Shown here piece by piece: positions 47,830 through 58,099 of a DNA stretch of 64,000 nucleotides; positions within the stretch are counted from its first letter, which is position 1; every line of letters begins with the position of its first letter. Both the position numbers and the translations under genes were made by a program. The DNA comes from Diphasiastrum complanatum. Its lineage: Eukaryota > Streptophyta > Lycopodiopsida > Lycopodiales > Lycopodiaceae. Location of the stretch: NCBI GenBank assembly GCA_029204225.1, contig CM055095.1, positions 64,868,158 through 64,932,157 on the forward strand, in the 5' to 3' direction. The notes under the pieces are model-generated. The model was not told where the DNA came from. It searched no databases and worked only from the letters and a program-made list of their open reading frames with translations.

Positions 47830-48261
47830 ATGGCAACTCTAAGCGAGAGTGTCCTTAATGAGTCAAGCAAATTGGAAGGTGCCAACAACTATGCAGTTTG
47901 GAAATTCAAACTGAAGAACATTTTGATGGAAAAGGAGCTGTGGAAGACCGTGACAGGTGAAGAGACAAGGTCAGTGATTGAAGAAGATCAGCGGGCATTT
48001 GATAGGAGAAAACGGAAAGCCCAGAATGTCATCAACTTATCAGTTAGAGATGCAATTATTCCCTATATTTCAGATTCAGAAGGACCAAAAGAAACGTGGG
48101 ATACATTGAAGGCATTGTTTGAAACGACAAATACATCTCGAATACTGTTTCTGAAGATGAAGTTGCATACATTGAGGATGGATGATGGTGCAACTATTGC
48201 CGATCACATACTGAAGATCAAAGAGATGCGTGACCAATTAGTAGCAGTTGGAGAGCAATGA
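47830..48261 (+). CDS. copia Gag N-terminal part
   Basis: 143 codons with copia Gag features: 'LEGANNYAVWKFKLKNILM', 'AQNVINLSVRDAIIPYI', 'ETWDTLKALFETTNTSR', 'MKLHTLRMDDG' and 'IKEMRDQLVAVGEQ'. It ends at a TGA where Gag should continue, so the C-terminal part, knuckle and pol are missing or scrambled. The start follows the short LTR's primer-binding site by about 0.9 kb, an unusually long leader that includes the tandem repeats and the dyad-module array. Confidence 0.75.
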   Translation: MATLSESVLNESSKLEGANNYAVWKFKLKNILMEKELWKTVTGEETRSVIEEDQRAFDRRKRKAQNVINLSVRDAIIPYISDSEGPKETWDTLKALFETTNTSRILFLKMKLHTLRMDDGATIADHILKIKEMRDQLVAVGEQ

Positions 48262-49201
48262 ATAGTCTGAGTAAGTCACATTAGATGTTTGTGACGAGTA
48301 TAGCCACAAGAGAAAATCTTCCAACCTATGAAGAACAGTTTATGTATTTCTAAGATTTTGAAGAACTGAATAGAGTGTTGAGAGTTATTCTCCCTTATCT
48401 CTGTTCTCTGCACTGTTGACTGTGAGTGATCTTGAGTCTACTAGCAATCTCTAACGCTTTACATGAATTATTTCTGATCAGACAGACTCTCTAGTGCATT
48501 ACAGTCGTTTGCTGTGTATCCGTAAATATGCTCTAAGGAACTGTCTTAAAATCATTTTATTCGTCTGTCGCGAATACTTTCTTTTTGGCACTCGAATAAC
48601 GACTACATTTGGTATGGTCTAGCATGATCATTGAATAAAACTGTATGTATACATTTGAGATGACAGTCCCTGTCTGAAGAATTGAGTATTTGATCTGTGT
48701 TCTTGCTTGTAACTGACATAAGTTTCTAACATGCTCTAAAACTATTCGTGCTCTTTAACCATAACCTTGGACTTAAGTTGTTGAGGACTTCTGTCTAGAA
48801 ACGAATAGTTCGCAAACGTGATTAATTGATTGTCTGCACAACCATGAATACATCGAACATTTCTCGATTCTTTGTTGACATCTTAATCAGCCGAAGTGTA
48901 GTACTACTGTACTACTTTGATAACCTTCCACCTATAGAACGCGTTTCATTCGATTTGATAGAGGCAAGACTGCTGTTCTGGATTTATTAACACTACACAC
49001 CCCAATATAAGTAATATTGGTTACTTTCTAATGTCTGTTGACAACCAGAATAACGCCCGAAGCCACTTCACTCGAAATAAATCATAAATTGTACCAAATA
49101 CATAACTTTCTAACGCTGTCCTCTGTGGGTTCGACATTATTTACTACAAAATCTATATTAACCTTGTTGGTATAATACGACATGTTTCTAAACTCTCTAC
49201 A
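48262..49201. other. non-coding stretch inside the broken copia element
   Basis: No frame or motif recognised. Confidence 0.4.
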
Positions 49202-49345
49202 AATCTGTTATTAGTAAGTAGAATTACAGATTTGGGTCATAAGGTGGAGTTTGAGTCTGATCAATGTAGAATTATCGATAGGAGTAATAAGATCTTTGCA
49301 CTCGGCAAGAGGCATGGATACTTATATAGATTGGCACATTGTTAT
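49202..49345 (+). pseudogene. copia protease-integrase linker fragment
   Basis: 'RITDLGHKVEFESDQCRIID' followed by 'GKRHGYLYRL' matches the segment between copia protease and the integrase HHCC finger. It is truncated at about 49345, where the 3' end of a minus-strand gene overlaps it. Confidence 0.7.
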
Positions 49346-50246
49346 TTTGATTTTAGTCAAGTCCAAGGCCTCATTGCCAGATTTCCAATTGCCATCTTTA
49401 TCATAATCTATCTCACTTTCAAGGTCATCATATGAGTAATCAACAATGTTAGAAAATTTTGATAAATTTTGAGCAAAAATTGAGAGGATTTCATCCTCTC
49501 TCAGATTCAATACATCTTCTATATCATTAAATGAAATATAACATTCATTATTTATAAAATATAAAGGAACATCGAGTAGAGGTAATTGATTAACAGAAGA
49601 TGCAGATGGAAGAGAATCAGAGAGGATTATAGAACGAGGGAGAGTTTTTTGATAATATGAAGCCATAGAAGCTTCAGCTTTAACCTCTATATCAGTATCT
49701 GCATCGTTTACATCAACTAGAGCAAGTGTAGATGCTTTGATCAATGGAACAATTGAATATTCAACAGACTCATCATCTAGAATTTCAGCAGATATGTAGA
49801 ACACAAAAGCCATTCCTTTGATTAGAAGACGACATATTCTTTTGTGGATATCACAGTATATATTTCTTTTGAAATGGTCATGCAGGTTAGAGTACTTACT
49901 ATTGTGTTTATGCTTAGAGGATGGTTGGGAATGTACAAGGTCTTGAAAATGAACGAAACAAAAATTATCTATATCCATGATAGGAGTACTAATAATCTGA
50001 GAAAAATTATCAAGATAAGAAATTAAATTATAACGATTAAATTTCGCAAATTTTTCGAAAACTGGACTTCGCCATATTTATCGGAAATTAGTCATAGTAG
50101 CGCTTCACCCTTGAGCAAACTAGCTTATCGATATCGAAGGGAGCAAAAAGAATACTAGCAAAATACTCTAATTTGTCAGATGGAATGTCACTGGTATTAA
50201 AAAAATCCATAAGTTTGTCATCTGAGGCCATGGAGGAACTAGCCAT
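49322..50246 (-). CDS. 270-aa unknown protein, two exons, divergent from the H3-like gene
   Basis: Exon 1 is 50246-50109 (46 codons, 'MASSSMASDDKLMDFFNTSD'...). The donor AGG|gtgaag and the acceptor tttttctcag|ATT at 49996 keep phase 0. Exon 2 runs to a stop at 49322. The protein is acidic, with 'YFINNECYISFNDIEDVLNL', 'ILSIFAQNLSKF' and a C-terminal Asp/Glu cluster 'YDDLESEIDYDKDG'. No family is recognised. The last dozen residues are read from antisense copia sequence, so the original C-terminus is probably lost. The start codon lies 10 bp from the nearest dyad-module arm (50256), mirroring the H3-like gene on the other side. A second possible intron inside exon 2 cannot be excluded. Confidence 0.5.
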
Positions 50247-50255
50247 ATTGAATCC

Positions 50256-50448
50256 GATATCGGTTCAACGCATCAAATAAATATCGATAGAGGAATAAAG
50301 CAAAGTGCGTGTGCTGATCCGATATGGTAAGGTCGAGAATGAAATTTTTTGAAAAGCACTGTTCGGAAGTGGCTGGTATCGATTCAGCGCGCCTGAATGA
50401 ATACGAGCATGCACAGCAAGGGATGGTGCGCGTCGATTCAATATCGGG
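50256..50448. repeat. two dyad modules (50256-50327, 50374-50448)
   Basis: Module 1 arms: GATATCGGTTCAACGCATC and, inverted, GTGCTGATCCGATATGG. Module 2 arms: GTATCGATTCAGCGCGCC and, inverted, GCGCGTCGATTCAATATCGG. They lie immediately upstream of the start codon of the minus-strand 270-aa gene, suggesting promoter or 5'-leader function. Confidence 0.8.
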
Positions 50449-50920
50449 AGAATGAAGAAAAACAAGAAGGCTAGAGAGTTCAAAATAAAAGATTACGGAA
50501 TCGAAATATAGAAAGTGGTGCACATATTTATAGCCAATTCTTGTTGATCACAGTCATACATTTGTCAAATAACGAATAGTGATTTACAACCTATATTTAT
50601 CCACCAATCAGAATGAGACTAATTTGTACCTATGCCGAAATACATTAACTAGTCTAGTACTAGATTCAACGAATCATCATTAGCCATGCACCGAAATACA
50701 TTAAATAGACAATCACTAGTCTCCTAGAATAATCAATAAAAAAATTATAAACAATTGATTAATGGATATCATTGAAAAACGTGAACGAGAAGAATTATTA
50801 CAATCTCTCGTCCTATTTAAGCACCGTAAAGACGAAAATTTTCCTTTTGAGATAATGTTCTTTCAGAACATTTTCATAAGTCTTTCATTATGCGTTCCAA
50901 TATGATTTTTCTACGTATGG

Positions 50921-51203
50921 GATATTGGATCAGCGCGCCTGGCAAACGATATATTTGCTGCATTTGGACTGCGCGCGTCGAATCGCTATTCCGGGACCAA
51001 AATATTTTCGAAATTTTTGAAACTATTGGACCCTATATGCATGATCAAAGCTTGATTCAGAAGACTATTCATACTGGCCAAAGTTGTGCAGAATCTATCG
51101 AATCAAGCTCTGATCATTCATATTGCGTCCAATATTGGATGAGCGCGCGAGAATACATACTATGGTTGTCAAATGCTTTATATGTGCGTTGATTAGCTAT
51201 CGG
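50921..51203. repeat. two dyad modules (50921-50992, 51129-51203)
   Basis: Arms GATATTGGATCAGCGCGCC with inverted GCGCGCGTCGAATCGCTATT, and CCAATATTGGATGAGCGCGC with inverted GTGCGTTGATTAGCTATCGG. They sit in the middle of the intergenic region between the divergent 270-aa and H3-like genes. Spacers between arms are unrelated in sequence. Confidence 0.75.
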
Positions 51204-51540
51204 GTGAAAATCTGGCCTTTGGAATTTTCCAAAATTATAATTATTGGATATAAAAAAGGTCTTATATTTAATGCTTAACGTTGTCAATTTCAACATTAAA
51301 TGGTCAAAGTGTGATTAATTGTAGATGTGACCATACTTTATTTGAAATTAGTTCTGGTTAATTCGATATGGACTAATCATTTTGATGACTGATGGATATT
51401 TAGATTGATTTGATTGACAAGCCTCTGAGTAATCATCGTCGTAATACGAGCCACCACGTTTGCAATCATTTCTAATTTTCTCTATATATACTGATCGACG
51501 ACGCTAAAATTTTTTCGCTTATAGTTATTTGTATCCATGC

Positions 51541-51705
51541 GATATCGATTCAGCGTGTTCGAAAACAACTTCCTTCAATCCGTTCCTACTCGCTCGCGCC
51601 CATCTGCTACCAGCTAACGAAATTGTTTAGCTCAAGTACTGCTTCGATGCGCCCGACCTGAGGTCTGATCCTGAAATCAACATTATCGCGCGCTGATCCG
51701 CTACT
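51541..51705. repeat. two dyad modules (51541-about 51612, about 51636-51705)
   Basis: Outer arms are clear: GATATCGATTCAGCGTGTTC at 51541 and inverted GCGCGCTGATCCGCTAC ending about 51705, 9 bp before the ATG at 51714. The inner arms (about 51597 and about 51637) are more diverged, so the division into two modules is less certain. Confidence 0.6.
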
Positions 51706-51713
51706 ACACAGTA

Positions 51714-52328
51714 ATGGCGCGGACCAAGCAGACAGCACGAGGGCATTCAGGTGGAATACCAATTTTAGGTGCGGGTCAGGGAAATCCACAACCACCACCT
51801 CGTCCACCACCACCTCCTCCTAGGCCAAGGGACAGAAGAAGAGACCCACCCTGGCTCAAGGATATTCGGAAGCTTCAGAAGACAAATAATCTTCTGATTC
51901 CAAAATCTCACATACAGAGGTCCATCAGGCAGGTGACAAGAAGTCTATCTGTAGATGTGAGATGGACGGTAACGACAATTGAGGCGCTGCACACAACATA
52001 TGAGGACTTTTAGGTGAAATTTTTTTCTGATACTGTTGTTGCAGCTGTCCATGCCAAGAGGGTGACCATCATGTCCAAGGATTTCAACATTGTGTTCAGG
52101 CTTCGGGACACATATGACAAGTTTGCTGAATACTTTAGACTTGCTCACTCCTCTCCTCCAAAACAAGATTCAGAGAGGAGAAAACGAAAGCAATCTCAAC
52201 CAACCCGACTTGTTATTCGTATACAGAGCGGGAGTGTTTCAAAGAAGAGGAGTTCTCTCGACCCTCCATCTAGAGCGACAGTTTTAGGATGCCGAAGACC
52301 AATGTTGGTCTCCCCCTTTCTAGTTTAG
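51714..52328 (+). pseudogene. histone H3-like domain with Pro-rich linker and novel C-terminal tail; one internal stop
   Basis: The first nine residues 'MARTKQTAR' equal the canonical H3 N-terminus. The K9 position is Gly ('ARGHSGG'). A Pro/Arg-rich linker ('QPPPRPPPPPPRPRDRRR') replaces the rest of the tail. The fold follows the H3 order: 'LKDIRKLQKTNNLLIPK' (cf. LREIRRYQKSTELLIRK), 'IQRSIRQVTRSLSVDVRW', 'TTIEALHTTYEDF', then a TAG at 52011, then 'VKFFSDTVVAAVHAKRVTIM' (cf. AIHAKRVTIM). The TAG occupies the position of a Leu in H3, so a TTG-to-TAG change would explain it. About 65 extra basic residues follow. The H3 alignment is strong, but this is neither canonical H3 nor an obvious centromeric H3. 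Its role, nucleosomal or otherwise, is unknown. Downstream sequence passes into a Ulp1-like protease in another frame. Confidence 0.75.
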
Positions 52329-53168
52329 ATATTGGTGAATTAGAAAGTAAGGATAAAATGCTAGGGGACAATGTAGGAGGTGGGGCAATTTAGTACTGGA
52401 TGGAGTTCTTCCAGACTCCATTGTTTATAGATGTTGCATTGTTTCCCCTTCAATTCATGGCAGCATTTGATTTCCTTGATTTCAAAAGTTTGCACGATGA
52501 TATGCTCCAATACGTCAGACTGGGGACTCCAATTCTCATGCTGCCATAGATAACAAAGTAAGTGTCTATTTTTTAGATTTTATTTTATTGAATTTTTCGT
52601 ATGAATTTTGATTTCACATTGATTCTCACAAATTTCTTGTTTTCTGATTTCAGTGATCATTGGAGCTTATATGTGTTGTCCCTGTACGTCAATGATGAGG
52701 GTGTGTGTAATCCAGTTTGTTTGGAGATGAACTCTATTACACACACACACACACAAAATTGCCAGGACCCATATACAGAAAATACTAGAACTCTTTACAG
52801 TACCAAATGCAAAAGCATACTCGAAGCTGAAAATGGTTGATGCAGAGGTATAAATTTTTCAATATCGGTTCGACACGCCCTTGTAGTTATTGATTGGTTT
52901 ATTTTCCCAACGTGCGCGTTGATCCGATATTCAATAAAAAAATTTTGATATCGGTTCGACGCGCACTTGTTTCCGTTGTAGATTTTATTCTTACATCCTA
53001 CGCATTGATCCGATATCTCATAGTGTTCAAATTTGGATTCTGCAGTCCTCCCAGCAGGTTGATTGTGTCAACTATGGTTGGTATACCGTATGTAATGCCA
53101 AACACTTTTTTAATTGGCTTGCATTACAAGATGGGTCTTTTTTGGATAAGTTCAAAATGATAATCTGA
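52322..53168 (+). pseudogene. Ulp1/C48-type cysteine protease domain, three exons, broken
   Basis: Exon A, 52322-52557: 'MLGDNVGGGAI', stop, 'YWMEFFQTPLF', later 'LGTPILMLP', stop. Exon B, 52654-52847: joined in phase to give 'ITNDHWSLYVLSLYV' with the catalytic His in the family-typical 'HW', then 'CLEMNSI'. A (CA)7 run at 52741-52754 shifts the frame, after which 'HIQKILELFTV' and 'KLKMVDAE' continue to the donor. Exon C, 53046-53168: 'SSQQVDCVNYGWYTVCNAKH', which fits the Gln-x-x-x-Asp-Cys catalytic motif. Ulp1-family enzymes remove SUMO, and several plant transposons (for example some MULEs) carry them. It follows the H3-like domain on the same strand with no separate promoter seen, so both may be one gene. 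The intron before exon C is almost entirely two dyad modules. Confidence 0.65.
52861..53020. repeat. two dyad modules filling an intron of the Ulp1-like gene
   Basis: Modules 52861-52931 and 52947-53020, period 86. Arms AATATCGGTTCGACACGCC with inverted GTGCGCGTTGATCCGATATT, and GATATCGGTTCGACGCGC with inverted ACGCATTGATCCGATATC. They occupy 160 of the 198 bp between exon B and exon C. Confidence 0.85.
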
Positions 53169-53702
53169 TCGAACCTTTGCCACAACCAATCCAAACATGC
53201 GACATTAGTTCACTTAGATTTGTTGCAGCAAAGCTTTGATCGGATCATCATCGGAACATATCCAAATATGCCAAGACAAGGACAATACAGACCAAGGCAA
53301 TGAAGACCAAAAATACAACCGATATATATGAGACTTCAACAAGGGCAAGCATCGATTTCACTAGAGTTCAAGTGATTGAAGATCTCCCCAATGGAGATAG
53401 TGCATTTCCTATAAGAGACAATGAATCTTGCTATAGAAAACTCATATTATCCAGTTGCAATTACATTGTGTTTTGCACCATGGAAATGGAGATCATAGAA
53501 ATGAAGGAGCCTCACAGAAAGAGTGGTTCATATATTTTCAAAAATGATGTATACAAAAAATTGTATTACATAAACAAAATTTCATAGTTCATAATCTATG
53601 GATCTTCAATTTTGATGGATGTTCCAATGTCTTATTGATTCACTTAGAAATAGAAAAAAAAGAATATTTTTATATGGCATAATGTACCTTTACACCATTC
53701 AA
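53169..53702 (+). other. stretch with a 95-codon open frame
   Basis: A plus-strand frame at 53300-53587 has plausible composition but no motif or splice context. It could be a final exon of the H3/Ulp1 gene or noise. Confidence 0.25.
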
Positions 53703-54866
53703 TCAAAATTGATAGTACTGAGGTAGATCAAATTGCAACATGTCTAGTTTTGATCGAATGTGATTGAGACACCAATCTTCCTCGACCTCAACCATTGCAA
53801 GAATGTTGTCATTTCTTTTCATTGTTATCTGAAGTTGCTCTTGAGGGTTTATACCAAAATCTTGATCAAGTGACTTCCAAACATTTTTGCATTTAATCCA
53901 TCTTCCATAATACAGCAGTAAAGTGAGCATTTGCTATTCAATGTGATATCTAAATGTCATGGATGAGTAACATACTCTGCACTCAACTTGTTGATTTTGT
54001 TTTGTATCCCAACCATCATCCAACAACTCGGCGATTATATCAGCACTCAAGTCCTTACAAATAAACATTGTTTTCGTTCTCCGAACATTGCATTTGGAAA
54101 AAAAATCAACAAAAATAGTAAAAGGTAGATACCAACTTAATCTATTATTCTTTGATCCAGTGCTACATTTTAATATACTCTGAATATCAATATATAGCCT
54201 AGATCTAAAACTTTCTGAAATTGCTGCATCAGAAGAAATCCATTTCTCACTCGAAAAATTTGGTAGAGGATATGGCTCTAATCTACCAACTAAACCATTT
54301 TTATCAGGAAAATAGGTGTGATCATAAAAAAAAACTCCTGACTCTAAAAGTGATTTTGGAGAATGACCTTTATATTGTAAAATACCGATATCCGAATGTA
54401 TGACATCGATTATTCCTAAAATCGATTGAACTGATTGCCATTCAAAGAAATTTGATGGATACAAATCTGCAAAACCAACATAAATATTCAAGAAAAATAT
54501 AATTTAAAGAAAATGCTAAATCTAAAGAAATTGAATCTGAAAACTTACAACTGCATTCCTTCTATCATTTGGATTCAGATCATGAATGTTGAGCTCATTG
54601 TGAAGATAAACATGCTGAACTAAAACTTCAGTGATAGATTGATCGGCAGGTGATACTTTAAAATCCATTATCCTGCCTTTCCAAGAACTTCTATATATGT
54701 TATTCGATTTTTTTCTTTTTCGGAATGAGCCTTTTGTAGAGGGATGCATCAAGATCCATTGATATTTTTGATATATTCTTGGTATCCATTGATCTTCTGC
54801 ATTTTTTTCATTGCAAATATTGATTGCATCAATGGTTCCTCTTGGTCTCCGATTATGTGTAGTCAT
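53703..54866 (-). pseudogene. 'P2' copy B: unknown protein, one internal stop
   Basis: Starts at ATG 54866 ('MTTHNRRPRGTIDAI'). Exon 1 ends near 54550 ('LNPNDRRNAV', gtaagt). The next exon begins at 'DLYPSNFFEWQSVQSILGI' and continues with 'RLSWYLPFTIFVDFFSKCN' to 'MTFRYHIE'. A TAG at about 53933 interrupts where copy C has Lys. It then resumes 'MLTLLLYYGRWIKCKNVWKS' to the stop at 53703. The exact exon 1/2 junction phase is not resolved. No family is recognised. Apart from the single stop it is the best preserved P2 copy. Confidence 0.5.
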
Positions 54867-55314
54867 TAGTCGAAAATACGGGTACGCAAGCTGAGATCAG
54901 AGAGAATGTACAGATTGCGAGGTAAACCTAAGAATGACAAGAAAATGAGAGATAGAATGAAGAAAATGAGAGGTATACCTATGAATGACAAGAAGCTGCT
55001 TAACTACAAGGATAAGTTAACCATAGTTTATGACTATTGACATCAAATAACCTCAAGTGAACAATGACAGGTAGCATAAGAGTATTCGGGCAGTAACTGT
55101 GGTCCAATCACAATTGTTTGTTCTGCCCGACGGGATATTTGAAAATCATGAAAATTTGGCCAGGAAAGTTAAATACAATTTACGTCGGTCAACCACTGTT
55201 ATAGTTCGTCACACATGGACACCATTCATTGGGACACATAAGCGTTGAAAGCGTGCGAAGTCAAAAACAACATCTTGACAAAGGGCCCATTTTGAGTTCT
55301 AATATCCCCTAATG
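54867..55314 (-). repeat. terminal region of the P1/P2-type element, copy B (P2 side)
   Basis: Ends CCCCTAATG at 55314, preceded by AAGGGCCCATTTTGAG. Read inwards it aligns with the left end of copy C (57746 onward): CATTAGGGGA, then CTTTGT(C/A)AAGAT, and further in 'GTCCAATCACAATTGTTTG' and 'CTGCCCGACGGG' against related words at 57940-57980. No left end was found for copy B, so it is probably truncated. Confidence 0.65.
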
Positions 55315-57120
55315 ATTCTTGGCTTACAAAACCAAGAATAGTACCTTCTCCCCCTATGTATTTCAAGCTCTATCTTATATAATATGTTATCAATGATGAT
55401 AGATTTAATGTTACCAACCTCGTCTTGTTTTTGACCAGGGCATATCAGAGTAAGTCTCATTACTCTACCAAACAAATGAAATATTGCAATTGCCAAGGTG
55501 AATTATCAATGTTGATGAATGCAAGTTTTGTTTGACCAGGGGCATACATTCTCACTTTCTTACTGTTTGTTTATTTCCTTGTTTCTCTTTACCTATTTCG
55601 TGTGATTGATTTTTGCATGCGAAAAAACTACTGCACGAGAGTATTCTGTAGAGCATCTCAAGAACTCATCTTCATTCATCTATCCATCTTCATATCACCT
55701 TGCACAGAGTTTAAGATCTTTGAGTATACTGAAAATTTGCGACATACGTCTCACGTCAGAGTTGATTCCTGCATCCCATCGTCATATTCATTTTCGAGTC
55801 TACTACAGCAAAATTGAAACAAATTTAGTTAAGATTTGTTCAATCTTTAGTCCACTCACATGTTCAAAGTGTTTCAACTACGTGTTCCACACGTCGATCC
55901 AATCTTGAGCATGAACAGTTACCAACAACAACATCCCCACCAACAGATTTGGGGGGTGGGGGCGGGGGGGGGGGAGGTGGGAGGAGAGTGGATCTGCTTG
56001 GATCCACTGGAGTAGCCACATTGCCAACAACACCATCAACAATATCAACAGCCAAGGTCACAAAACCAAAGAGGATAACAACAAGGCTAAGAAGACAGAT
56101 GGGCAATCCAAAGCGACTCAATCAGAAGAAGTATCCCAGTCATGACGAAGATCCTTCAGAAAAGAGAAACACAGACATTGGAAAATCAGTCTCCTTCTTC
56201 AACCAGCCTCTTGCCATTCATTTGCATCCATTCTCATGCCTATCGCCACACCATCTACCATTGTCAGCACCACCACCACCCTTCCTTCCATTTGTTTGTT
56301 TATCATCAGTTCACTATTCTTTTGAGAAATTCCCAATTTTTTATAGTCTTATCAAAGCGGCTAAAAGATCATTGCAAATGTCTTGCGGAGACCGACTACC
56401 ACCTACATTGGTTGATCAGTTGGAAAAGATTTAAGAAGCAGATGAAGCAGCTAGAAGACATAAGAAATTAAGCAAAGAAGTTGAGGAGGAAAGGACAAAA
56501 CTTAAGCAACAGTTGAGTCAGATCGATCTTGACTAAAAGAAACTCTTTGGAGCAATGATAGTTGGATCTCCTCCTATGAAGCCCGAAGAGATCCGAAAGT
56601 AATGGATCAAAAGAAAAGAAAAGATGAAGACAACCATGAACCTACAAAATAAAGTGAGTTCCTCACCCAGTGAGTGGTGGTCGAAGCTCAATATTGCAGG
56701 GTCCAAGGTTGCTTCTGTAGAACTATCAATTCCTTCACCCCCCCCCCCCCCACCAAACCTTCGTCATGTTTTCTTACCGTTACCAAATCGTCCATCCAAA
56801 TCTGTTCCTACCAACAGTTTTTTGATGATGAGTCCATCCCCTTGAGACTGATAACCAAGGTTTGTGCAACCTATCAAGAAAGAGCATCGACAAGACTGGA
56901 ACTTCAATTGAGAGAGGAACTAAAGAAACGCATAGAAAAAAAAATGGAGGATACAGACCTTTTAGAAGTTAATGTTTGCCAAGAAACCAAAGATGAAATA
57001 GTCAATGGCAGATACAAGTGATAAAACAAAAAAAATGAGAAGCACTCATGCATGCAGGTTGTGAAGCTGCTGGGAGCTCTCCAATTTTGTGAATGTCAAC
57101 AACTTGTAGTAATAAGACAT
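55315..57120 (+). other. degenerate stretch, possibly gypsy leader and Gag remnants
   Basis: Contains homopolymer runs (G at about 55951-55975, C at about 56738-56752) and several open pieces on the plus strand, for example 'EVEEERTKLKQQLSQIDLD' near 56480 (coiled-coil-like) and 'TRLELQLREELKKRIEKK' near 56890. These look like fragments of one charged, Gag-like protein, but no diagnostic domain is present. Confidence 0.3.
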
Positions 57121-57664
57121 TCTGTTACATTGCGGCAAATTGCGAAAGCAGTTTTTGATAAAGACTGGCAACAATAAGCACTTGGTTTTATGCAAGCGAA
57201 CAAGGATCTATGCTTTTCCAAGTGACAATCGAAGATGCCAATGAAAAGCAGAATGACATGAGTTGCAGTGCGTCCTGCAACACATTAGGTGTGGGATGAT
57301 GCTGGCTGATTTTTCTAACGAATCCCCAAGATACTTGGCAAGAGCTACCCAAGAGCACCTCTCACCTTAGACCGAGGAGGTCTCTGAGAAGATGAGACTA
57401 ACGAAGACTGAGAGCCAAGTATGAGAGCCGAGGAATACTAGTTAGTAATGACAAGCAAGAACTGTATAAGCCTCATGGTGAATCCCGAAAGATGGAATGA
57501 CCATGTAGGAACTAGTATTTCTAGACAAAGTAATAAATGCAAGTAGGCCCCTCTTAAAGAAAGTAGAGTGAGCCACCTTTTGATGGTGACCTCTAGTGGA
57601 GAGCATTATTCCACTTGTAATTTCTGAAATGTGGAAATGCCGCTAGGATGCCATCTAAGGAGCT
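57121..57664. repeat. dispersed repeat, copy 2
   Basis: Close match to 13765-14304. It ends at AGCT, which is shared with the copia sequence AGCTATCAAG that follows, a 4-bp microhomology junction. Confidence 0.75.
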
Positions 57665-58099
57665 ATCAAGTATCATGTTATTTGGGACTTAGTCAAAAAG
57701 AAGATACCGAAGATAGTCTTCATACCTATAGAGGAAATGACAGCTCATTAGGGGAGGTACAAGCGCTTTGTAAAGATATTTTTTTTTTACTTTTCAACTA
57801 TTCGACGTCCACATGTCCCAATAATATTTTTACATGTGTGCAGGATGGTAATGGTGTTTGCCAGACAATTTTTTTTTACAATTTCTCAGGCATATTTTTT
57901 GCTAGTTCAAAACTCCCATCGAGGAGAGTCTAGATATGTGATTGGACAATATATTGTTGCCCGTCAGCAAAAGACTGCCCGAGTTTAACTAACTGAAGCT
58001 AAACTAACTTGCATGAATGGTTAAACTAACTGAAGCCATCAATCGTTTTGTATCTTGGATGTTCATTATCAATCATTTTGTATCTTGCACTGTTATACA

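Noticed and set aside
47417-47830. Plus-strand ORF with three 28-residue repeats, possible repeat protein
   Set aside because: The repeats mirror the 84-bp dyad modules, which recur elsewhere outside any frame, so the frame is a by-product of 84 being a multiple of three.
50921-50992. tRNA-like gene (about 72 nt, 'GTCGAATC' resembling a B box)
   Set aside because: Arms pair over nearly 20 bp rather than 7, there is no proper T arm or anticodon arm, and sister modules lack B-box similarity.
51714-52013. Conventional or centromeric histone H3 gene
   Set aside because: The core diverges strongly from canonical H3, has a polyproline linker, an in-frame stop and a long extra tail, so it is only called H3-like.
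47516-53020. CRISPR-like array
   Set aside because: The repeats alternate in orientation, spacing is irregular over most of the region, and the DNA is eukaryotic.
55949-56434. 161-aa ORF beginning with a Gly run
   Set aside because: The start lies in a poly-G run. The remainder is low-complexity Pro/Ser/His sequence with overlapping frames, and no domain supports it.
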